Made by a program: the position numbers and the translations under genes. Shown here in pieces: positions 58,626-64,000 of a stretch of DNA of 64,000 bases (within the stretch, counting starts at the first letter, position 1; every line of letters begins with the position of its first letter). The DNA is taken from the NCBI RefSeq assembly GCF_003014615.1, contig NZ_PYGI01000002.1, positions 62,001-126,000 of the forward strand. The letters run 5' to 3'. The DNA comes from Marinobacterium halophilum. Lineage in GTDB: Bacteria > Pseudomonadota > Gammaproteobacteria > Pseudomonadales > Balneatricaceae. The notes beneath the pieces are model-generated. The model was not told the origin of the DNA, ran no database searches, and saw nothing but the letters and a program-made list of their open reading frames with translations.

Positions 58626-60149
58626 ATGCAGATGAAACCCCTGACGCCCGAACAAGGACGCTCAGCCTTGAGCGACGATGCCGAGCGCAACCGTCTGCTC
58701 GCCGAGATGGCCGAACAGTCCACCGACATGATCTCGCGCCATACTCCCGGCGATTGGCGCTTCATCTATGCTTCCCCCGCCGTGACCCACCTGCTGGGCT
58801 TCACCGTAGAGGAAATCGTCGGCATGTCGGCCTATGATCTCTACCATCCGGACGATGTTCAGGATTTTCAGGACCGTGCCCCCAGCGTCACTTACGATCG
58901 CGGTCTGTACACCCATACCTACCGTTTCCGCTGCAAGGACGGACATTACACCTGGCTGGAAAGCACCAGCCGCACCCTGCGTGATCCCGAGACCAACGAG
59001 ATCAAAGAGATCCTCGTGGTGTCGCGCGATGCATCGCATCGCATCAAGGCGGACAAGGCCAACCGACGGCTGGCACGGGTGCTGGAGAGCACTCAGGACC
59101 TGGTGATCTTCTCCGATCTGGATCTGCAGATCACCCACCTCAACGAAGCCGCCCGACGCTGCCTGGCGCTGGAGCATACCGACTACACCCGGCTGTCGTT
59201 GCAAGCGGTGATGGTGCAGAAGGGCTTTCAGATCCTGCTGGCCGATGGTCTACCCACCGCCAAAGAAAAGGGCAGCTGGCGTGGCGAGATGAACCTGCAG
59301 CCCAGCAAAGGCAGTCCCATCCCGGTGATGCTGGAACTACTGATGCACCGATCACTGCACGGCGATATCGAATACCTGTCACTGGTCGCCCGCAATTTGA
59401 GCGAGAAGAAAGCCGCTGAAGCGCAAATGAAGCAGTACCAGGCCGAGATCGACCATGCCAGCCGCCTGATCACCATGGGCGAACTGGCCTCTAGCCTCGC
59501 CCACGAACTTAATCAGCCGTTGCTGGCAATGGTCAGCTTCCTGCGTGGCATCGAGCGCCGCTTCGCCAGCGCCGAATCACTGAACTGGCAGGATATCGAA
59601 ACGCCCATCACCCGCAGCATCAGCACCGCACTGCGTGCCGGTGAGATTGTCCACCGGATGATGGACTTCACCCGCAAGCAGGAACCTCGCGTCACCGAAC
59701 TGGATATCGCTAGCCTGGTCAACGGCATCTGCGAATTCTACGAGTCCACCGCCGAGCGCCACAACGTTCGTGTCATCTGTCAGCTGGACGATAACCTGCC
59801 CACCGTATGTGGCGACCAGATCCAGCTGGAACAGGTACTGCTCAACCTGCTGGTCAATGCGCTGGAAGCCTGTGATACCGGGGCGGGACATGAACTGAAG
59901 ACCGTCCGCGTCGTCGTCCGGCCCGAAGGCGACCAACTGCTGATCATCGTGGAGGACGAAGGTCCTGGCATCCGTGAGAAGGACCTGCCGCATATCTTTG
60001 AGCGCTTCTACTCCACAAAGGGTACCGGCTTGGGCATGGGCCTGGCTATCAGCCGCTCTTTAGTGGAGAATCTTGGCGGCGAGTTATGGGCGGAAAACCT
60101 CCCGCAATCAGGCACGCGCTTCTCATTCACCGTCAACACCGTTAAGTAA
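58626..60149 (+). CDS. PAS-domain sensor histidine kinase
   Basis: 507 residues from ATG 58626; a second ATG at 58632 is equally possible. There is no membrane helix. A PAS/PAC domain covers about 20-150 (RFIYASPAVTHLLGFTVEEIVGMSAYDLYHPDDV, RFRCKDGHYTWLESTSRTLRD), then a second PAS-like region to about 260. HisKA carries the phosphorylated His in SSLAHELNQPLLAMVSFLRG. The HATPase has N-box LLNLLVNALEAC, G1 VEDEGPGI and G2 STKGTGLGMGLAISRSLVENLGG. It resembles FixL/TodS-type soluble kinases. Its stop is 6 nt before the partner regulator gene. Confidence 0.92.
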   Translation: MQMKPLTPEQGRSALSDDAERNRLLAEMAEQSTDMISRHTPGDWRFIYASPAVTHLLGFTVEEIVGMSAYDLYHPDDVQDFQDRAPSVTYDRGLYTHTYRFRCKDGHYTWLESTSRTLRDPETNEIKEILVVSRDASHRIKADKANRRLARVLESTQDLVIFSDLDLQITHLNEAARRCLALEHTDYTRLSLQAVMVQKGFQILLADGLPTAKEKGSWRGEMNLQPSKGSPIPVMLELLMHRSLHGDIEYLSLVARNLSEKKAAEAQMKQYQAEIDHASRLITMGELASSLAHELNQPLLAMVSFLRGIERRFASAESLNWQDIETPITRSISTALRAGEIVHRMMDFTRKQEPRVTELDIASLVNGICEFYESTAERHNVRVICQLDDNLPTVCGDQIQLEQVLLNLLVNALEACDTGAGHELKTVRVVVRPEGDQLLIIVEDEGPGIREKDLPHIFERFYSTKGTGLGMGLAISRSLVENLGGELWAENLPQSGTRFSFTVNTVK

Positions 60150-60155
60150 AGATGC

Positions 60156-60791
60156 ATGACCTCTGATCACAATGCACAAAAGGTATTCATCATCGACGAT
60201 GACGCCGATGTCCGCGATGCCCTGAAATGGCTACTGGAATCGGTCGGCTTGATCGCAGACACCTACGAAAACGCACTGGACTTCATTGACCGTTATCCGC
60301 ATGACGTAAGCGGCTGCATCGTCATGGATGTACGCATGCCGGGCCTGAGTGGCATCAACGCGCAAAAGAAACTTGCCGATCTCGATATCGACCTGCCCGT
60401 CATCATGATCTCCGCTCACGGTAACGTCGACATGGCCGTCACCGCCCTGACTCAAGGCGCACTGACGTTCATCGAAAAACCGTTCGACGACCAGATCCTT
60501 ATCGATCATGTACAAAACGCGCTGGAAAAAGACCGCGTCCGTATGGCGCGTAAACACACACACACCCGTATGCAAACTCGATACGATAGCCTGACCCGAC
60601 GGGAAAAACAGGTGATGGGATTAGTCGTCAAGGGCCTGTCCAACCAGGAAGCCGCCGACGAACTTGGCATCAACCGCAAAACCGTGGAAGGCCACCGCGG
60701 CCATATGATGACCAAGATGCAGGTCGACTCTCTAGCCGAGCTGGTGCAGATCGCAATCGCGTTGGGGCAAGTCGAAGCAGGGAAACAATAA
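60156..60791 (+). CDS. FixJ-type response regulator
   Basis: 211 residues. The receiver domain (about 8-125) has the acidic pair DDDAD, the phosphorylated Asp in CIVMDVRMPGLSG, and Lys in FIEKPFDDQ. The C-terminal LuxR helix-turn-helix (about 145-205) is LTRREKQVMGLVVKGLSNQEAADELGINRKTVEGHRGHMMTKMQVDSLAEL. It is the partner of the kinase at 58626-60149. Targets are unknown; adjacent MaoC and acyl-CoA genes are candidates by position. Confidence 0.92.
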   Translation: MTSDHNAQKVFIIDDDADVRDALKWLLESVGLIADTYENALDFIDRYPHDVSGCIVMDVRMPGLSGINAQKKLADLDIDLPVIMISAHGNVDMAVTALTQGALTFIEKPFDDQILIDHVQNALEKDRVRMARKHTHTRMQTRYDSLTRREKQVMGLVVKGLSNQEAADELGINRKTVEGHRGHMMTKMQVDSLAELVQIAIALGQVEAGKQ

Positions 60792-60881
60792 GCCTACTTT
60801 GCCGACCGTGATCCGGGGAAAACAAAAGGCTGATGAGGATATTACCGGTTCTGCCATTCCCCAGCCCGCGATACCTCGAAA

Positions 60882-61307
60882 CTACGGCTGCTTGGAAAAC
60901 ACCTTTACGCCCGCCGGGATCTCGAACCAGTCCTGCTTTTCGCTCACCCAAACATGAGCCACCGGCTGAATCACGCGAGTATCAGCCAAGTTACTGGGCT
61001 TGAGTTTGATTTTGTCCGGTTCGGTAGGGTTGTAGTGATAGATGCGGTTACCGCAGGTGGGACAGAATTTGGCGGCACTGGTGTTGCCGCTGTCTGCCGA
61101 ACGCTGCCAGTGTTTCATCTCACCCCTGAATACAACACTCTTGGCATCGACCATGGCGGTAATGCTGAAGGCGCTGGTCGACAATTTTTGGCATTCTTTG
61201 CAGTGGCAAGCCACCACCATTTGCGCAGGCTCCAGCAGTTCATAGGTGACCTGGCCACACTGGCATGAGCCTTTAATCGGGTATTTGATCGCGTCCAACG
61301 TGTTCAC
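60882..61307 (-). CDS. GFA/CENP-V family zinc-binding protein
   Basis: 141 residues. Zinc-binding Cys are arranged as in the family: GSCQCGQVTY near residue 15, ACHCKECQKLSTSAFSI near 35, and FCPTCGNRIYHY near 83. The family is named after glutathione-dependent formaldehyde-activating enzyme, but most members have no proven catalytic role. It has no obvious operon partner; the next gene on its strand starts upstream at 61963. Confidence 0.87.
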   Translation of the reverse strand: MNTLDAIKYPIKGSCQCGQVTYELLEPAQMVVACHCKECQKLSTSAFSITAMVDAKSVVFRGEMKHWQRSADSGNTSAAKFCPTCGNRIYHYNPTEPDKIKLKPSNLADTRVIQPVAHVWVSEKQDWFEIPAGVKVFSKQP

Positions 61308-61336
61308 CTTTTATACAGAGTTGATAACGGCTGGCC

Positions 61337-61963
61337 TTATCCGGGCGGCTGGTTTTCCTTCGGTTCCGACATCACTGCAATAACTTCAGCATCCTTTTCG
61401 CCTTCTGCCAGATAAATATGTCCGATTTCACTGTTGAAATAAGCCGTTTCACGCTCACCCAGACTGATCTCTTCACCGGTTTCAAAATGGATGCGGATGC
61501 GACCCGACAGCACCATAGTAAATTCCTGCCCCGGATGACGTACAAACTCATCAAATTCGCTCATGCTGCGTGCCTTGATACGGGCATAAAGCGGCATCAT
61601 GGTGCGACCGGGGAACTCTCCGGCGATAGGGTGGTATTCGTAACTGCCCGTTGCGTAACCGGCAACTTCGGAGATTGTATTGCTGATGACCGTAGGCTGA
61701 GCAGGCTGTTCGAGTGAGGCATCCGAGTTGAACAGCTGAGACAGGCTGATGTTGAGTACACGGGCCGCCGCTGCAAGCTTGTCGTAACTGACCGTCGCCT
61801 GTCCCAACTCCATCTTCGACAGGGTCGAGAGGGCAACACCACACTGCTCCGACAGCTGTTTCAGTGTGAGGTTTTGCTGCTTGCGATGGACGCGAAGACG
61901 TGTGCCGACAAGTACACGGTCAATCAGCGGGTGAGGCTTGGGGGATTGAGACTCTGTCGTCAT
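61337..61963 (-). CDS. XRE-family regulator with C-terminal cupin domain
   Basis: 208 residues from ATG 61963 (MTTESQSPKPHPL); no clear Shine-Dalgarno. An earlier start at 62056 is unlikely. The helix-turn-helix covers about 25-80: LVGTRLRVHRKQQNLTLKQLSEQCGVALSTLSKMELGQATVSYDKLAAAARVLNISLSQLF. The cupin (about 125-200) has EFVRHPGQEFTMVLSGRIRIHFETGEEISLGERETAYFNSEIGHIYL. This family (PuuR-like) usually controls amino-acid or polyamine genes and senses a small ligand in the cupin. The divergent ridA, permease and oxidoreductase genes are the likely targets. Confidence 0.9.
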   Translation of the reverse strand: MTTESQSPKPHPLIDRVLVGTRLRVHRKQQNLTLKQLSEQCGVALSTLSKMELGQATVSYDKLAAAARVLNISLSQLFNSDASLEQPAQPTVISNTISEVAGYATGSYEYHPIAGEFPGRTMMPLYARIKARSMSEFDEFVRHPGQEFTMVLSGRIRIHFETGEEISLGERETAYFNSEIGHIYLAEGEKDAEVIAVMSEPKENQPPG

Positions 61964-62022
61964 AGAAGCATCGTGGCAAGGCCTGGCTATTACATGTGCG
62001 GCTAGTTTAGCCCGAAAGTTGC

Positions 62023-62067
62023 TTGACTTTGAAATTCTCATATCTGATATTCTCACATCAGAGAATA
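62023..62067 (+). promoter_or_regulatory. ridA promoter with inverted-repeat operator
   Basis: TTGACT (62023-62028), 17-nt spacer, GATATT (62046-62051). It overlaps the inverted repeat TATTCTC-N6-GAGAATA (62048-62067). An additional ATTCTCA direct repeat lies at 62034-62040. The position over the -10 suits repression, probably by the divergent XRE-cupin protein. Confidence 0.65.
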
Positions 62068-62155
62068 CTCATCTAGCTGTCGCAGGCAAGCCCTGTGTTA
62101 ACAGCCCACCACGTTGCTGGCTTACCGGCACCGAACTCCTAAGAGATTGAACCCC

Positions 62156-62533
62156 ATGAACGATTCCATTAAGCGTTACCCCAGCACACTGCCTTTCCCC
62201 TTCTCCCGTGCCGTTAAAGCCGGTGGTTTTTTGATGCTGTCCGGTCAGGTACCGATGACAGCCCAAGGTGAAGTGGTCAAGGGCACCATTCAGGAACAGA
62301 CCGATGCAGTCATGACCCGTATCGGCGAAACACTGGCTCATTGCGGAGCTGATTTTTCGCAGGTGGTGAAAGTCACTGTTTGGTTGTCGGGCATGGAGCA
62401 CTTTGCCGGTTTCAACGAGGTATACACACATTATTTCGACGCAGGCCTGCCGGTACGTTCAACGGTAACCGCCGGACTGGCACTGGGTGTGGATGTTGAA
62501 GTCGAAGTACAAGCCTGGGTCGGGCACGACTGA
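62156..62533 (+). CDS. ridA: RidA/YjgF family protein (reactive imine deaminase)
   Basis: 125 residues from ATG 62156 (AGAG upstream). Family hallmarks: YPSTLPFPFSRAVKAGGFLMLSGQVPM, EEQTDAVMTRIGETLAHCGADFSQVVKVTVWLS-like region, FNEVYTHYFDAGLPVRSTVTAGLALGVDVEVEVQAW. The Arg in PVRSTV corresponds to the catalytic substrate-binding Arg of RidA. It hydrolyses reactive enamines/imines released by PLP or FAD enzymes, which fits the amino-acid oxidoreductase gene in the same operon. It is followed by the permease gene after 49 nt. Confidence 0.93.
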   Translation: MNDSIKRYPSTLPFPFSRAVKAGGFLMLSGQVPMTAQGEVVKGTIQEQTDAVMTRIGETLAHCGADFSQVVKVTVWLSGMEHFAGFNEVYTHYFDAGLPVRSTVTAGLALGVDVEVEVQAWVGHD

Positions 62534-62582
62534 GCACTGGAGAACCGATAGAACAATAATAAGAGACCAAGGAGTAAGCACC

Positions 62583-63674
62583 ATGAAAGATGTGCTCAAG
62601 ATTGCCGGTACTTTTGTCGGCTTTCTGGCCGGCGCAGGCTTTGCCTCCGGCCAGGAAATACTGCAGTTCTTCGTCAACTTTGGCGTTTGGGGACTGGCTG
62701 GCATGCTGATCAGCACCATGGTTTTTGTGTTTTTGGGCATGGCTCTGGCCAGTATGGGCAGCCGCCTGCAGGCCACCTCTCATAAGGAGGTAGTGTATGC
62801 CATTTGTGGTTCATGGTTCGGGCCGCTGGTGGATGGCTTGATCACATTTTTCACGTTTGCAATCGCCGTGGTTATGCTGGCCGGTGCCGGCGCACTGCTA
62901 GAACAACAGTTCGGACTGAACGCGACCCTCGGCAGTGCTCTGGCCACACTGCTGGTTGTACTCGCAACCTGCTTGAAGCTTCGCCGCGTCATTGCGCTGA
63001 TTAGCGGAGTGACACCTCTGCTAGTACTGGTTTCTCTGGGAATTGCGGGGTATGCCGTCATGACGCGTGACGTCGATCTAGCCACGCTGGACCGCTTGGC
63101 CGAAGCGCAAGTCGCCGCAGCCAGCCATTGGTGGCTGGGCGCTTTGTTGTACGTGTCTTACAACATTTTCGGTGGTATTGCGATTTTAGCCATTGCAGGA
63201 GGGTCCGCCACAAACGCACGCACAGCGGCGTGGGGGGGTGTGCTAGGGGGGCTCATGCTGGGAGGGCTGATGTTTGTGATCGGTCTGGCGCTGCTCTCGC
63301 GACTGGATAGCCTGACCGATGCGCCAATGCCGATGCTACTGTTGGCCAATGAAATTTCGTCGGCCCTGTCACTGGTTGTCGCCCTCGTTATTCTGGGGAT
63401 GGTCCTCAATACGGCGGTCGGTGCGCTGTATTCATTCTCGGCCCGCTTCCTGACAGCCGATACCCCCTCATTCAGCCTTGGTGCAGCGGTATTTGGGCTG
63501 ATAGCCTATGGTTGCAGCTTGGTCGGCTTCATCAATTTGGTCGGCATGGTGTACCCCATTTTCGGTTATATTGGGTTTTTCCTGATGGCAACCATTCTGT
63601 TTGCCTGGGTTCGCCAGCGGCAGGAACAGTCCCCCGCCGCCATGGCCGTTACAATTCAACAAGAAGGACAGTAA
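62583..63674 (+). CDS. YkvI-like amino-acid permease family membrane protein
   Basis: 363 residues from ATG 62583 (AGGAGTAAG upstream). About ten membrane helices. The N-terminal FVGFLAGAGFASGQEILQFFVNFG with its Gly-rich unwound helix is characteristic of YkvI-like members of the APC superfamily. Other features are YVSYNIFGGIAILAI and the C-terminal VGMVYPIFGYIGFFLMATILFAW. It probably imports an amino acid used by the following oxidoreductase; the stop is 3 nt before its start. Inner membrane. The exact substrate is unknown. Confidence 0.85.
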   Translation: MKDVLKIAGTFVGFLAGAGFASGQEILQFFVNFGVWGLAGMLISTMVFVFLGMALASMGSRLQATSHKEVVYAICGSWFGPLVDGLITFFTFAIAVVMLAGAGALLEQQFGLNATLGSALATLLVVLATCLKLRRVIALISGVTPLLVLVSLGIAGYAVMTRDVDLATLDRLAEAQVAAASHWWLGALLYVSYNIFGGIAILAIAGGSATNARTAAWGGVLGGLMLGGLMFVIGLALLSRLDSLTDAPMPMLLLANEISSALSLVVALVILGMVLNTAVGALYSFSARFLTADTPSFSLGAAVFGLIAYGCSLVGFINLVGMVYPIFGYIGFFLMATILFAWVRQRQEQSPAAMAVTIQQEGQ

Positions 63675-63677
63675 TCG

Positions 63678-64000
63678 ATGTCTCGCGAAATTCTGGTTTT
63701 AGGTGCCGGTATGGTGGGCGTATCGGTCGCCTGGCATCTGCAGCAACGCGGCCATCAGGTCACTCTGGTAGACCGCCGCGAACCGGGCCATGAAACCTCT
63801 TTCGGCAACGCAGGCCTGATTCAGAGTGAGGCCGTACGCCCCTACGCTTTCCCTCGTGATCTGGCGACACTGCTGAGAGTGCTGCCCAACCGGGATATCG
63901 ACATCCGTTATCAGATAAGCGGTCTGCTGCAGGCAGCTTCGCCTCTGTTACGCTACTGGCTCAACTCGGCCCCCAAACAGTACGCACCAATCGTGGCGGA
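63678..64000 (+). CDS. FAD-dependent oxidoreductase, DAO family (partial)
   Basis: The first 107 residues before the window ends, from ATG 63678. The Rossmann dinucleotide-binding motif is LVLGAGMVGVSVAWHLQQRGHQVTLVDRREPGHETSFGNAGLIQ, typical of DadA/D-amino-acid dehydrogenase-type DAO proteins. It would oxidise a D-amino acid or related amine to an imine, the substrate class that RidA handles. The preceding permease gene ends 3 nt upstream, so it is the third gene of a ridA-permease-oxidase unit. Confidence 0.88.
   Translation, partial: MSREILVLGAGMVGVSVAWHLQQRGHQVTLVDRREPGHETSFGNAGLIQSEAVRPYAFPRDLATLLRVLPNRDIDIRYQISGLLQAASPLLRYWLNSAPKQYAPIVA

Noticed and set aside
1-64000. tRNA, rRNA, CRISPR array or prophage
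   Set aside because: No cloverleaf-like sequence, rRNA stretch, regularly spaced repeats or phage structural genes were seen by reading; a tRNAscan/CRISPR search was not possible here.

Overview
The window looks like the chromosome of a GC-rich marine-type gammaproteobacterium (Oceanospirillales/Alteromonadales-like). I infer this from protein families only: a TRAP-based aromatic-acid locus, PilU, CysQ, TonB/siderophore genes and a Crp/Fnr regulator. No rRNA, tRNA or CRISPR array was seen. A lower-GC accessory island interrupts the background at about 40.8-48.1 kb.

Region 1 (1-20.2 kb) is a nearly complete 4-hydroxyphenylacetate (4-HPA, homoprotocatechuate meta-cleavage) locus. A minus-strand operon carries hpaF, a TRAP transporter (dctP, dctQ, dctM) and a second, paralogous dctP cut by the window edge. 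Divergently, hpaH-hpaI-hpaG1-hpaG2-hpaE run on the plus strand, followed by the activator hpaA, an unidentified polytopic membrane protein, the MarR repressor hpaR, an aldehyde dehydrogenase suited to succinate semialdehyde, two Bcr/CflA-type exporters flanking hpaD, and a two-component 4-HPA 3-hydroxylase of the Acinetobacter C2/C1 type. Three promoters each carry a copy of the palindrome TAGTTAACATGTTAACTA, exact or degenerate, in the -35/-10 spacer. They form a probable HpaR regulon covering degradation, uptake and disposal of the C4 product.

Region 2 (20.2-33.6 kb) has pilU, a DUF805 protein, a LuxR-type regulator, a decayed diguanylate cyclase, and an iron locus: TonB receptor, PchR-like AraC regulator with a Fur box, and a translationally coupled seven-gene operon (DUF3649, PepSY protein, DUF3325, binding protein, two FecCD permeases, ATPase).

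Region 3 (33.8-40.8 kb) mixes intact genes (EamA transporter, DUF4197, cysQ) with damaged ones: a frameshifted Crp/Fnr regulator, a TonB receptor and a PAS-GGDEF protein fused tail to tail by a deletion, and a thiolase with one amber codon.

Region 4 (40.8-48.1 kb) is the AT-rich island. It holds a putative membrane-acting toxin with two tandem immunity-like membrane proteins (the second frameshifted), two direct copies of an IS3-like element with complementary lesions, an inverted third IS fragment, an ISAs1-type remnant, and another small two-gene module.

Region 5 (48.1-64 kb) holds a secreted orphan, then an acyl-CoA/malonyl-CoA cluster (acyl-CoA ligase, permease, aldehyde dehydrogenase, DmdC-like acyl-CoA dehydrogenase, acetoacetyl-CoA-reductase-like SDR, malonyl-CoA decarboxylase, divergent MaoC hydratase and isochorismatase-like hydrolase), a PAS histidine kinase with a FixJ-type regulator, a GFA-like protein, and an XRE-cupin regulator facing ridA, a YkvI-like permease and a DAO-type amino-acid oxidoreductase cut by the window end.
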